Shown: positions 36,678 to 45,185, numbered from the stretch's first letter. The stretch: DNA of 64,000 nt from Syntrophus buswellii (GCF_046097065.1 NZ_CP175563.1:1426001-1490000); one strand, 5' to 3'. The notes: generated by a model not told the origin, from the letters alone. Numbers and translations: made by a program.

Positions 36678-36862
36678 CGGAATCCTCGTTCTGAAGTAAA
36701 TCTGTTATTTTTGAATTGTAATGGCTTTGACGGTTCCTGAAATTCTGCCTACGGCGACATCCAGATGGAAAGAAGAAACATTCAATGTTCATAAGTATAT
36801 GGACAAGGATTTTATGAGTCAAGGGGATTTTGGCCGCTAAACATGTACGGTTTCGACGGCCG

Positions 36863-37357
36863 TTAAAATTCCCACACGCCCATGATGGGTTCTTCATCCT
36901 TGTAGTGATTGAATTCCCCGATGTATCGGCAGGAGGTGAAGCGCCATGGCGCCTCAACCATGACCCGTGCCGTTTCCTCTCCGATCCCCATGAGATAGAC
37001 TAGTGGGGAGAGGGCGATATAGACCGCGGTGGACGCCGTCGAGCCGATCAGGCAAAGCGGCCTTACCAGCAGGATGTCAACCATCTTGAGCCCCGTCGAC
37101 GGAGGCCCCTGGGCTTCTTCAGAAACGGTATCCCAGGACTGCGAAACTGTTTCAGAAGATTGAACCGGAGCGGATGGCTGGACCGGGGCAGGCGGCTGAA
37201 CGAGAACAGGCGGTCGACCCGCCGCCGGCAATTGTCCGCTACCGGCTGACGGAGACTCGACGGGCGCTCGGTTTGCGTCAGCCGGCTCAGCCATGACAGG
37301 GCAGGTTGCGTAAAGCATGGGCAGGACGATCAAAACAACAAGAGCGAGCCTGTTCAT
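36863..37357 (-). CDS. Exported proline-rich protein of unknown function
   Basis: A 164-residue protein with a signal peptide ending near VMAEPAD (residue 24), a Pro/Val/Gln-rich linker (about 30-85) and a hydrophobic C-terminal segment (about 95-125, LKMVDILLVRPLCLIGSTASTA) with one or two possible membrane helices. The C terminus reads PWRFTSCRYIGEFNHYKDEEP. Related small proteins with a CRYIGEFxxY ending are common hypothetical envelope proteins. An AGGAGAAG site precedes the ATG. Function is unknown. Confidence 0.7.
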   Translation of the reverse strand: MNRLALVVLIVLPMLYATCPVMAEPADANRAPVESPSAGSGQLPAAGRPPVLVQPPAPVQPSAPVQSSETVSQSWDTVSEEAQGPPSTGLKMVDILLVRPLCLIGSTASTAVYIALSPLVYLMGIGEETARVMVEAPWRFTSCRYIGEFNHYKDEEPIMGVWEF

Positions 37358-37389
37358 GGAACTTCTCCTTTTCGCAATAGGTTGTCTGA

Positions 37390-37570
37390 TTAAAGCACAA
37401 ATTTCCCATTAATCAATACAGGAAAATTCACAGTGCCGTAATCGTTGGCCCGTCGAGGATTTTCGTCCACGAGCGGCACACCGCCTTCTCGCGGGAAATG
37501 GCCCTGTCCCGTCAACGTTCCCCCGCCAGGGAGATGAGCCGTTTCCCTCTTGATGCCGCTATATTCGTTA
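37390..37570 (-). pseudogene. Possible C-terminal fragment of an unrecognised gene cut by an IS remnant
   Basis: About 55 codons, ending in a stop at 37390, read like real protein (RETAHLPGGGTLTGQGHF and NDYGTVNFPVLINGKFVL), while the upstream part of the same frame runs into IS1380-like sequence. I take it as the 3' tail of a gene truncated by that element. The family is not recognised. Confidence 0.3.
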
Positions 37571-37599
37571 GATGGATGCCTTAATCTACCATCAAGAAA

Positions 37600-37797
37600 A
37601 ATAAAAAACCTCGTTGAACCTGAAAAATCAGGATGATACAGATTTTCTGTCAAGTGCAAACCATCATCAACGAGGTGCAGCGATTATGGCACAAGGGGTA
37701 TTATCATTCAAGTACGAAGAGGCAAAGAGAGAGACAGGAATGACGGGACTGGCGGGTCTGCCGGTTTACCTGGATTTAGCCAGTGTTCGAGACCAGG
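37600..37797 (+). mobile_element. IS1380-family insertion sequence remnant (left end)
   Basis: An upstream region beginning AACCTCGTTGAACCTGAAAA and the first ~37 codons of a transposase from the ATG at 37686 (MAQGVLSFKYEEAKRETG then GLAGLPVYLDLASV) match the start of IS1380-type transposases, which have about 400-450 residues. The similarity breaks at about 37795, and the rest of the element is missing. The decayed yjbQ gene follows directly. Confidence 0.75.
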
Positions 37798-37838
37798 GTC
37801 TTCTGAATCCAGAAAAAAACAAAATGACGAGGTGAAGC

Positions 37839-38260
37839 ATGATGAGATCGTATCGAAAAGAGCTGTGGTCCCATGTTCCGGAGCGAAGAGGGTTTGTCAA
37901 CATTACGGACCAGTTGGATCAGTGCCTCAAGTAAAGCGGTATATCCGAAGGTTTGGCCCTTGTGAGCGCCACGCACATAACGGCTTCCGTATTCATGAAC
38001 GATGATGAACCGGGCCTGCATCATGATCATGAGGAATGGCTGGAAAAGCTGGCGCTCCATGAACCCCTGTCGAATTACCACCGTAACCGGACAGGTGAGG
38101 ACAATGGGGACGCTCAATTGAAGAGGCAGGTGATGGGATGGGATGTTGTCGTGGCTGTCACGGGCGGCAGTTTGGATTTTGGGCCATGGGAGCAGATATT
38201 CTATGGTGAATATGATGGGCGCAGGAAAAAAGAGTGCTTGTAAAGATCGTCGGTGAATAG
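37839..38260 (+). pseudogene. yjbQ: YjbQ/UPF0047 family protein, disabled
   Basis: Reading from the ATG at 37839 (behind GAGGTGAAGC) gives a YjbQ-type protein: KELWSHVPERRGFVNITDQ, then THITASVFMNDDEPGL, LEKLALHEPLSNYHRN and VTGGSLDFGPWEQIFYGEYDGRRKK. Two lesions disable it: an in-frame TAA at 37932-37934, and a one-base deletion after AGGAAAAAA near 38230 that shifts the conserved VLVKIVGE ending out of frame. Family members are small trimeric proteins, some with thiamine-phosphate synthase activity. Confidence 0.85.
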
Positions 38261-38313
38261 CCAAACACTTCTATCCAACGAGACGCATGGAGAGAGCGTA
38301 TTCTCTGTGACGC

Positions 38314-38329
38314 CGACGTCCGGACGTCG
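38314..38329. repeat. Perfect 16-bp palindrome
   Basis: CGACGTCCGGACGTCG is a perfect palindrome in otherwise gene-free DNA. With no loop it is more likely a dimeric protein-binding site than an RNA hairpin. No regulator gene is adjacent, so its role is unknown. Confidence 0.6.
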
Positions 38330-38786
38330 TTTGCGGCAGGGGAACATTTCCGCTTGGAGATTGCTTCTGCCGGGAGGGCGATAGAAACTCAAATGGCAGG
38401 CTTGAACGTATCTCTGGGAACGTTTTCCTGAAAAAATTTTTTTGTGGAATTCCGATGTGAATAATGGTAAAAATCAATACATACAAGTATTTAGGTGTAC
38501 TTTAAAGCTTGGGAATATAAGCGATTTAATGGAATAAAAAGTAATTGTTGGCGATTGTAATCTCCTAAAAAGGGATGAATAAGGAGAAATACTTCCTGAT
38601 TCCTGTAAAAAAGAGATTGGATAGATGTTGCGGAATACAAAGCACTTTTTGTCCCGAGCCTGGAAATGGCGGTTCCCCTTTCAGCGAGCTGAATTATAAA
38701 AATGAATTGACCCAAGGCAGCAAATGCCTGGGTAAGATGGCCCCTGCCGGTTTGAACCCTGAAAATACTTTATGAGGAGATAAGTA
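38330..38786. other. Gene-free AT-rich stretch with a hairpin before a small gene
   Basis: About 450 bases without recognisable coding sequence. A hairpin at 38710-38733 (ACCCAAGGCA / TGCCTGGGT, one bulged A, loop GCAAA) lies 54 bases before the small gene at 38787 and is followed by a C/G-rich stretch. It could be a structured 5' leader, but no known riboswitch class was matched. Confidence 0.4.
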
Positions 38787-38987
38787 ATGGATGAAATTGC
38801 AAAAATTAGTGTAACCGATTTCGAGAAAAAATCAGATGGATCATGGGTTGCTTTGAATAATGCAGCCATCAACACGAAAAACGGACTGGTGATGACCGTA
38901 CCGCGCGGTATGCCCTTTAAAAAAGGATTAACATATTTCGGAGGATATGATGTTGTAAAGGCACTTGAAGAAGCCAGTGTTAACTAA
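38787..38987 (+). CDS. Small conserved-looking protein of unknown function
   Basis: A 66-residue soluble protein with a strong GAGGAGATAAGTA-ATG start context. The sequence mixes MDEIAKISVTDFEKKSDGSW with GLVMTVPRGMPFKKGLTYFG and ends in a short helix. No motif is recognised. A terminator follows at 39054-39091, which defines a single-gene transcript, so it is probably real. A structured leader may precede it. Confidence 0.65.
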   Translation: MDEIAKISVTDFEKKSDGSWVALNNAAINTKNGLVMTVPRGMPFKKGLTYFGGYDVVKALEEASVN

Positions 38988-39053
38988 AAAATCAAGGGTC
39001 TGAACCGGCAGGGGAAAATTCAATATCCAATGACTCTTGGGTATGGTAACTCG

Positions 39054-39091
39054 TCGTGATCATCTCCGGATGGTCACGAAGTCGCTTTTTT
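39054..39091 (+). terminator. Intrinsic terminator of the 38787 gene
   Basis: TCGTGATCAT (39054-39063) pairs with ATGGTCACGA (39070-39079) around a 6-base loop, followed after GTCGC by six T residues. It lies 66 bases after the small gene's stop. Confidence 0.7.
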
Positions 39092-39172
39092 GGGGGTGCA
39101 GGTCAAAGACGTTTCAACCAACGGTTGCCGTCAGGGTGCGATTAATTTTAAACCAGAGTTCCGTGATGGATA

Positions 39173-39808
39173 TCAACGGCCTTTCGCTGCCGAGACAACC
39201 ACGAATGCACCCTCTCCGTGTCCCGGATGCAACGGTTCAATGGTGGTCGTTTCATGGGAGGGGAGCCCCAGGGTCTGAGCCCAGGATCGAATGGAAAATC
39301 GAGCGTTTCCCAAAAGGCGCTCCACTTCTTCAGCGCAATAGAACGTGGCCTCGGGGTAGAAGACGTTTTCATCTCTGCGGGCTTCGTATTGCCGGCCCAG
39401 AGAGCTCTCTCTGTCAATAAAACCGATGGTGAGGCAGCCGTCGCTGTTAAGGACCCTGTACGCCTCCGCGAACGTCTCTTCAGGGGAGTCCACAAAGCAA
39501 AGGGTCGTTACCAGCAGGGCATAGTCGAAGGAGCCGTCCCGGAAGGGCAGCCTCTCGGCAACACCCGCCACGGTCCTGATGCCTCGTGCCGCGGCGTGGG
39601 AAAGCATTGCCGGGGAGGGGTCCAGGCCCATCTCAACACCCAGCGGTGCGGCGAAGCGGCCGGTGCCGACGCCAATTTCCAATCCCCGTCCTTCCCACGG
39701 AACAAAAGGGCGCAAGGCGAGCAATTCGGAGACATAGGCGCCTTCATGCGTTTCAAACCAGGCGTCATAGCGTCGATGGTGCGTCTCGAAGGGGGCGGCT
39801 TTGGGCAT
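39173..39808 (-). CDS. SAM-dependent methyltransferase (class I)
   Basis: A 211-residue Rossmann-fold methyltransferase of the UbiE/type 11 group. Motif I is GLEIGVGTGRFAAPLG (about 38-53), the next strand ends MGLDPSPAML, and RDGSFDYALLVTTLCFV is the motif IV region. The substrate is unknown. Methyltransferases of this sort often accompany MinD/NifX-type clusters, as here, where it is the last gene of a possible minus-strand operon (24-base gap from the NifX-like gene). Confidence 0.86.
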   Translation of the reverse strand: MPKAAPFETHHRRYDAWFETHEGAYVSELLALRPFVPWEGRGLEIGVGTGRFAAPLGVEMGLDPSPAMLSHAAARGIRTVAGVAERLPFRDGSFDYALLVTTLCFVDSPEETFAEAYRVLNSDGCLTIGFIDRESSLGRQYEARRDENVFYPEATFYCAEEVERLLGNARFSIRSWAQTLGLPSHETTTIEPLHPGHGEGAFVVVSAAKGR

Positions 39809-39832
39809 CTTTTCTAATCTCCTGCCGTTCCT

Positions 39833-40420
39833 TTATCCTTCCAGGTCCTTCAAGCGGGCTGTTATCTGTTCCATCTGCTTTTTCAGGGCTTTGGCCTGCT
39901 CTTTTAATTCGGATATTTCATCCTGTCTTCCCGTTGACTCCGGAGAAGAGCTTGTTGGAGCATCCTCGACCTTCGTCGTTTCCGCTTCTCGACTTCTCAT
40001 CAGGCCGCGGCCCATTCCCCTGCCGCCGCCCGTGCCCATGCCCCGTCCTGTTCCTCTTCCCATGCCGAAGTGGCTTTGGACACTGGGGGCCGATGCGCCG
40101 GCTCCGGCTCCGGATTTGTACCTTTCCACGGCATCCCGAACCTTTCCGGAGATGCCGGAAAAGACCTTGATTCCAGCCGAGCTGAAAACCCGGAAGGCAT
40201 TGGGGCCACAGTTCCCAGTCAGTACGGCCGTAACCCCCTTGTCGGCCAGCAGTTGAGCGGATTGAATGCCGGCCCCACCTCCCAAGTCAATGTAAGGGTT
40301 TTGAATAACTTCCGTTTCCATGGTCGTTGGATCAACGACGAGAAAGTACCTGCATCGCCCGAAGCGAACCTCGACAGGATCATCAAGCGACGGACCGGTG
40401 GATGTCACGGCGATCTTCAT
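39833..40420 (-). CDS. NifX/NifB-type dinitrogenase iron-molybdenum cofactor domain protein
   Basis: A 195-residue protein. The N-terminal 110 residues are a NifX-like domain: MKIAVTSTGPSLDDPVEVRFGRC, then PYIDLGGGAGIQSAQLLADKG and TGNCGPNAFRVFSSAG. A flexible Gly/Arg/Met-rich stretch follows (FGMGRGTGRGMGTGGGRGMG, about 120-145) and then a C-terminal coiled coil (ELKEQAKALKKQMEQITARL). I start at 40420 because the ATG follows an AAAGGAG in the end of the ATPase gene, leaving a 4-base gap. Such proteins bind metal clusters and are usual partners of MinD-type ferredoxin ATPases. Confidence 0.9.
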   Translation of the reverse strand: MKIAVTSTGPSLDDPVEVRFGRCRYFLVVDPTTMETEVIQNPYIDLGGGAGIQSAQLLADKGVTAVLTGNCGPNAFRVFSSAGIKVFSGISGKVRDAVERYKSGAGAGASAPSVQSHFGMGRGTGRGMGTGGGRGMGRGLMRSREAETTKVEDAPTSSSPESTGRQDEISELKEQAKALKKQMEQITARLKDLEG

Positions 40421-40424
40421 GGCA

Positions 40425-42257
40425 TCATACTCCTTTCTTAAGAATAATATCGAGCTCTTTCCAGAGGGAGGCAATCGCTTCGGTTGCCGGCCCCTTTCCA
40501 TATTCAACAACGGTTTTACCCGCCATGAGGGCGTCGTTTACGCTGCGGTCGAAAGGAATCTCGCCGATGACCCTCGCCCCCATTTCTGCGGCAATGGCCT
40601 TAATCCGAACGGTCTGTTCAGCGTTGAGATCGGATTTATTCACGACGATCAGCGATGGAATGCCGAAATGCCCGGCAAGTTCAAGGACGCGTTGCATGTC
40701 ATGCACTCCGGATACCGTCGGCTCTGTGACGATAAGGACAATGTTAACGCCGCTGACGGAGGCGATAACGGGACATCCGGTACCGGGAGGACCGTCCCCG
40801 AGGATCAGTTCCTTGCCGAGATTTTCAGCGAGTTCCGCCGCGACGTTTCGGACCCTGGTGACCAGGCGTCCGGAGTTTTCCTCCGCGATTCCCAGCCGGG
40901 CATGCACCATCGGACCACAATCCGTTCCCGAAACGTACCATCTGCCCACGGTATTTGGTCGATTCGTGATTGCATCGACGGGGCAGAGATACTCGCAGAC
41001 GCCGCATCCTTCGCAGGACAGTTCATCAATCCGGAAGGCTGTGACTCCTTGCTGGTTTGTCGGACCATCCGGGTATATCGCTCCAAATCGGCAATGTTCA
41101 GCGCATTGACCGCATGCCGTGCACTGATCAGGATCGATGGCCATTTTCAATCCGCCGACGAAATCGTGGACCTCGCGAATGACGGGTTTGAGAAGCAGGT
41201 GCAGATCTGCGGCATCCACGTCGTTGTCGGCCAGTACCCTGTTTTCGGAGAGGGCGGCCAGTGAGGCGATCACGGTGGTTTTCCCTGAGCCCCCTTTGCC
41301 GCTGATCACGGCGATTTCCTTGAATTCGGAAGACTCTCCCCTGGGAAAGGGCTCCAGGTTTTCCGCCGAAAGGGGAAGCAGCTCATCGGGCGGAACATCC
41401 GGGGGGACGGAACCGGCCAGAGATGAAACGGCGGAAAAAATATGAAGCAGCTTTTCCCTGAAGTCCGGGTAGATGTGTGTGAGGATCGTCCCGCTGGAGT
41501 AAGACTCTGCGTATTTTCGATCAAAGGGGATACGGCCGGCAATGGGAACACCCACCTTCTTTGCATAGTCGGAGATCAGTTCATCCGCTCCTTCTGAGCG
41601 GTTGATGACGATGCAGGTGGGGATCTTTTTCTTCAGGCTCATGTTGACGGCGAGCTTGAGATCGTTCAGGCCGAAAGGCGTAGGTTCCGTGACCAAAACG
41701 ACTACGTCCGTGTCGTTTACGGTCTCGATCACCGGGCAGGATGTTCCCGGGGACGCATCAATAATGTTGATGGCCTGGGGATCAACGAGTGTTTTTACTC
41801 TGCGGATAACCGCAGGGGCCATGGCTTCGCCGACGTTCAACGTTCCGTGTGCAAAAAAGAACGGTTCATTCTGCGGGGAGATTTCAAGCGTACCGACCGG
41901 CGACGGCACATCGGTCAGGGCCTTTTCGGGACAGACCAGCGAGCAGAGGCCGCAGGCATGGCACAGCTCGTTGAAAATCAGAACCCTGCCTTTCACCACG
42001 GCAATGGCATTGTAGCGGCACGCCGTCGCGCACTCGCCGCAGCCGGTGCACAGATCCTCGTTCCAGGCAGGCCTCAACACCTCGACCGACTTTGGAGCGT
42101 CGAACTTCGGTTGAACAAACAAGTGGCAGTTCGGTTCTTCCACATCACAGTCCAACAGCCTCACGTGCTCGCCGCGCTCAGCGAGTGCATAGGCCAGATT
42201 GACGCTGAAGGTCGTTTTGCCTGTTCCTCCCTTGCCGCTGGCTACCGATATGTTCAT
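40425..42257 (-). CDS. Fused double MinD-superfamily P-loop ATPase with two inserted ferredoxin domains
   Basis: A 610-residue protein made of two complete, related ATPases. Half one has the deviant Walker A SGKGGTGKTT (about 7-16) and then two [4Fe-4S] motifs (CTGCGECATACRYNA and CHACGLCSLVCPEKA). Half two has SGKGGSGKTT (about 320), CTACGQCAEHCRFGA and CEGCGVCEYLCPVDA. Each half ends with PGTSCPV or PGTGCPV and VTEPT-type blocks. These ATPases usually occur as two adjacent genes next to a NifX-like gene, as here, and are thought to help assemble iron-sulfur clusters. The start at 42257 opens MNISVASGKGG. The upstream frame is partly IS sequence. Confidence 0.9.
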   Translation of the reverse strand: MNISVASGKGGTGKTTFSVNLAYALAERGEHVRLLDCDVEEPNCHLFVQPKFDAPKSVEVLRPAWNEDLCTGCGECATACRYNAIAVVKGRVLIFNELCHACGLCSLVCPEKALTDVPSPVGTLEISPQNEPFFFAHGTLNVGEAMAPAVIRRVKTLVDPQAINIIDASPGTSCPVIETVNDTDVVVLVTEPTPFGLNDLKLAVNMSLKKKIPTCIVINRSEGADELISDYAKKVGVPIAGRIPFDRKYAESYSSGTILTHIYPDFREKLLHIFSAVSSLAGSVPPDVPPDELLPLSAENLEPFPRGESSEFKEIAVISGKGGSGKTTVIASLAALSENRVLADNDVDAADLHLLLKPVIREVHDFVGGLKMAIDPDQCTACGQCAEHCRFGAIYPDGPTNQQGVTAFRIDELSCEGCGVCEYLCPVDAITNRPNTVGRWYVSGTDCGPMVHARLGIAEENSGRLVTRVRNVAAELAENLGKELILGDGPPGTGCPVIASVSGVNIVLIVTEPTVSGVHDMQRVLELAGHFGIPSLIVVNKSDLNAEQTVRIKAIAAEMGARVIGEIPFDRSVNDALMAGKTVVEYGKGPATEAIASLWKELDIILKKGV

Positions 42258-42406
42258 GTCTTTGGCCGATCCTTTCTGTGGCTTGTGCCTTTTACCCGTT
42301 TTTCGCGGATTGTTCCGCACCGATTCCCCCGGAGGAACGATCCGGAAGAGATTGCGACTCGGATGGAGGCTGGTTTCTGTCTGGTGATCCTGGAACAATA
42401 AAACTG

Positions 42407-43719
42407 GGTTCATCCGGTCGATGCGTACTTTATGTTGAAAAAAATGGACATACACCCCAAGAGGAAATTGTTCGAAGATTTCCAATTAACGGAGGGGAAG
42501 CATGTCCACGAGTCTTCTTTACCATGGATTCGGCCTTATCGGCTACGATTATGTCAGGACGCGATATGAGGGAAGAAGTATCACGTTCACCATACGCCAC
42601 AAAAGGAGCAAACTTCGTTGTCCGGTCTGTAGAAGCAGGAAGGTCATCATGCGGGGAACGACACGGAGACGGTTCCGAAGCATTCCTATCGGTTTCAAAA
42701 ACGTGTTTTTCGATCTTGATGTTCAGCGTGTAGGGTGCCTTCGTTGCGGTACTATTCGTCAAGTGTCGCTGGGATTTGCTGATCCCCGGTTTTCTTACAC
42801 CCGTGCTTTTGAGCGATATGCCTTGGAATTGTCGAAACACATGACGATCCGGGATGTAGCTGGACATCTGTCGGTATCCTGGGACGTGATCAAGGAAATT
42901 CAGAAACGAGATTTGATGAAGAGGTTTTCCAGACCCTGCCTGAAGGATCTTCGGAGAATTGCCATCGATGAGATCTCGATTCGCAAGGGGCATCGGTATC
43001 TGACCGTTGTTTTGGATATGACCAAAGGGACGATCGTCTATGTCGGTGGTGGCAAGGGAGCCGATGCGCTTGACTCTTTCTGGAAAAAGGTCAAACGTGC
43101 CAAAGCCAAGATTGAAGCCGTTGCCATGGATATGTCTCCCGCTTATATCAGCGCTGTATCTACTCATCTTCAGAAAGCGACGATTGTTTTCGACCATTTT
43201 CATGTCATCAAGCTCTTCAACGACAAATTGTCCGGGCTAAGAAGAGACCTTTATCGGGAGGCAAAAGATCTCCTTCAGAAGAAAGTCCTGAAGGGTACCC
43301 GCTGGCTTCTCCTGAAAAATCCGGAAAATCTTTCTTCATCCAAAGGTGAAAGGGCCCGCTTGAACGATGCCCTTCAGCTAAACCAGCCCCTTTCATGCGC
43401 CTATTACCTGAAAGAAGATCTCCGACAGGTCTGGTTCCAGCCAACCAAGGAAAAAGCACGGCTTGTATTGGTTGATTGGATCAAGAGGGCGGAAACTTCC
43501 GGGATCAAAATGTTGAAAAAGTTTGCAAAGTCACTTGCTGCATTTCAATCCGGTATCCTCTCTTATTATGATTACCGCATCTCGTCGGCTCCATTGGAAG
43601 GCACAAACAACAAAATCAAAACCATGAAACGGATGGCCTATGGGTTCCGGGATATCGAATTCTTCAAACTTAAAATCATGGCCATTCATGAAGCCAAGTA
43701 TGCTTTAGTCGGATGAACC
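42407..43719 (+). mobile_element. Complete ISL3-family insertion sequence with target-site duplication
   Basis: A 1313-bp element with terminal inverted repeats GGTTCATCCG (42407-42416) and CGGATGAACC (43710-43719), flanked on both sides by the identical 8-bp sequence TAAAACTG (42399-42406 and 43720-43727), the duplication size known for ISL3 elements. Its single gene is intact, and the right repeat overlaps the stop codon. It lies 150 bases upstream of the fused ATPase start on the opposite strand. A relic of its left end is at 54108-54260. Confidence 0.92.
42502..43716 (+). CDS. ISL3-family transposase
   Basis: A 404-residue DDE transposase. The N terminus has a zinc-finger-like CPVCRSRK...GCLRCG (about 35-77). 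A helix-turn-helix region follows (RDVAGHLSVSWDVIKEIQKRD, about 115). The DDE core has IAIDEISIRKGHRYLTVV, VAMDMSPAYISAV, IVFDHFHVIKLFND and, near the end, EGTNNKIKTMKRMAYGFRD, all typical of ISL3. The frame is unbroken and full length. A GGAGGGGAAGC site precedes the ATG, and the stop lies within the right inverted repeat. Confidence 0.95.
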   Translation: MSTSLLYHGFGLIGYDYVRTRYEGRSITFTIRHKRSKLRCPVCRSRKVIMRGTTRRRFRSIPIGFKNVFFDLDVQRVGCLRCGTIRQVSLGFADPRFSYTRAFERYALELSKHMTIRDVAGHLSVSWDVIKEIQKRDLMKRFSRPCLKDLRRIAIDEISIRKGHRYLTVVLDMTKGTIVYVGGGKGADALDSFWKKVKRAKAKIEAVAMDMSPAYISAVSTHLQKATIVFDHFHVIKLFNDKLSGLRRDLYREAKDLLQKKVLKGTRWLLLKNPENLSSSKGERARLNDALQLNQPLSCAYYLKEDLRQVWFQPTKEKARLVLVDWIKRAETSGIKMLKKFAKSLAAFQSGILSYYDYRISSAPLEGTNNKIKTMKRMAYGFRDIEFFKLKIMAIHEAKYALVG

Positions 43720-43727
43720 TAAAACTG

Positions 43728-44173
43728 TAAGATCCTATAGGCGCATGATTTGTGCCATAGCACAGACAAAATTTCGATAGCTAGAATATTGAGTATATAC
43801 AGGGTGATGAATTCGATGTGACGCTGTCGAGATCAGGTGCAGAGATGATTTAAGTTGTATAAATGCGACCATAACAAAAATAACAGTCTCCCATATGAGA
43901 CTATTCCTTTGTCCACTCATGGCCACAAGGAAGGGTTGGACAGGGTGCCGGCGCAACGGCTCCCGGCCTTCCGGATGATCTGTGTCCATGGAATTCCGAG
44001 TTTATATCCTGAGCCGACCCTGGAAATCGGAACCGCTGCTGCATCTAGTGGACAAAGAAGAATTTATGCTTTATAGATTCAACCCTGGATAAATCAGGAA
44101 GCGACCCGGAAGGTGCAGGCGACTTTCCGTACGCCGCCAGGATCAGAATACCACGAATGGAAAGGATCATCGT
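43728..44173. other. Gene-free stretch between the IS and the GuaA-like gene
   Basis: About 445 bases, AT-rich on the left. Before the insertion this was probably the far upstream region of the fused ATPase gene. Short frames on both strands have no recognisable content. The right end supplies AAAGGATCATCGT, the ribosome site of the next gene. Confidence 0.5.
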
Positions 44174-45136
44174 ATGGCAGGGGAAATTACGTTACAGGAG
44201 CTGGACGCGGGGAAATTTATTGAAGAAAAGGTTGAAGCCATTCGGAACATGGTGGGAAACGGAATCGCCATCAATGCCCTTTCCGGGGGCGTTGATTCGG
44301 CAGTGGTCACCCTTCTTGGGCATAAGGCCCTGGGGGACCGGTTGAAGACGGTATTTGTCGAAAACGGCCTGATGCGGGAGGGTGAAGCCCAGCAGGTGGT
44401 GAACTGGTTCAAGGACCTGGGCGTTACGGTGGACGTTGCCGATGCCCGCGCCGAATTTTTTTCCGCACTGGCCGGTATCATCGACCCGGAAGAGAAGCGC
44501 GAAGCCATCACGCAGACCTTTTACCGCGATGTCTTCGGGCGCATCGTGAAGGCCAGCGGGGCCAAGTACCTTCTTCAGGGGACGATTCTCACCGACATCG
44601 ACGAAACGAAAGCCGGGATCAAGCGACAGCACAACGTCTTCGAGCAGCTCGGCATCAATCCTGAAGATGCCTTCGGTTATCGGATTCTCGAGCCGCTCGT
44701 TGAACTCCGCAAGGACGGCGTCCGCGCAGTGGGTAAAGCGCTGGGGCTTCCGGAGGAAGTGTTCAACCGGCCGCCCTTTCCCGGACCGGCCCTTGCCGCA
44801 CGGGTGATCGGAGCGGTGACCCCGGAGCGCATCGAAACCGTCCGCAGGGCAACGGCCGTTGTGGAGACCATGCTTCGCGATTCAGGGGCGTTCCAGTACC
44901 TGGCCATCCTTCACGAAGACCGCGTGACGGGGATTCGCGACGGCAAACGCGACTTCGGTCTGCAGATCGAAGTGCGCTGCTGGGACAGTGTGGATGCGCG
45001 GATAGCAGAGCCTACCCAGCTTCCATTCGCCACCTTGACCCGGATGGCGGCCGAGATTGTCCGGACTGTGCCCGGCGTGGTCAGCGTCACCTATAACATC
45101 GGGACCAAGCCTCCCTCCACCATCGAGGCGATCTGA
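44174..45136 (+). CDS. GMP-synthase-like ATP pyrophosphatase, without glutaminase domain
   Basis: A 320-residue protein equal to the ATP-pyrophosphatase and dimerisation domains of GuaA. SGGVDSAVVTLLGHKALGDR (about 37-56) is the P-loop-like PPi motif; FVENGLMREGE, YLLQGTILTDIDE, RPPFPGPALAARVIG and the C-terminal YNIGTKPPSTIEAI are GuaA signatures. The last segment normally ends PPATIEWE. The class I glutamine amidotransferase domain is absent, so it would need ammonia or a separate glutaminase subunit, as in archaea. No such subunit lies next to it. AAAGGA precedes the ATG. Confidence 0.88.
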   Translation: MAGEITLQELDAGKFIEEKVEAIRNMVGNGIAINALSGGVDSAVVTLLGHKALGDRLKTVFVENGLMREGEAQQVVNWFKDLGVTVDVADARAEFFSALAGIIDPEEKREAITQTFYRDVFGRIVKASGAKYLLQGTILTDIDETKAGIKRQHNVFEQLGINPEDAFGYRILEPLVELRKDGVRAVGKALGLPEEVFNRPPFPGPALAARVIGAVTPERIETVRRATAVVETMLRDSGAFQYLAILHEDRVTGIRDGKRDFGLQIEVRCWDSVDARIAEPTQLPFATLTRMAAEIVRTVPGVVSVTYNIGTKPPSTIEAI

Positions 45137-45185
45137 ACCGGCAGAACCCGTCCGCTCCTATAAACCGTCAATTATGACCCAAGAG

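Noticed and set aside
37932..37934. In-frame stop in yjbQ as another recoding site
   Set aside because: It is TAA, which is not recoded to selenocysteine, and a second frameshift lesion is present, so the gene is decayed.
38710..38770. c-di-GMP riboswitch or tRNA-like fragment (GGTTTGAACCC) before the 66-residue protein gene
   Set aside because: Partial resemblance only. The tetraloop hairpin and core of the riboswitch are absent, and no cloverleaf can be formed.
43735..43989. Minus-strand frame of 84 codons next to the IS
   Set aside because: No ribosome site and no family resemblance. It reads into AT-rich spacer DNA.
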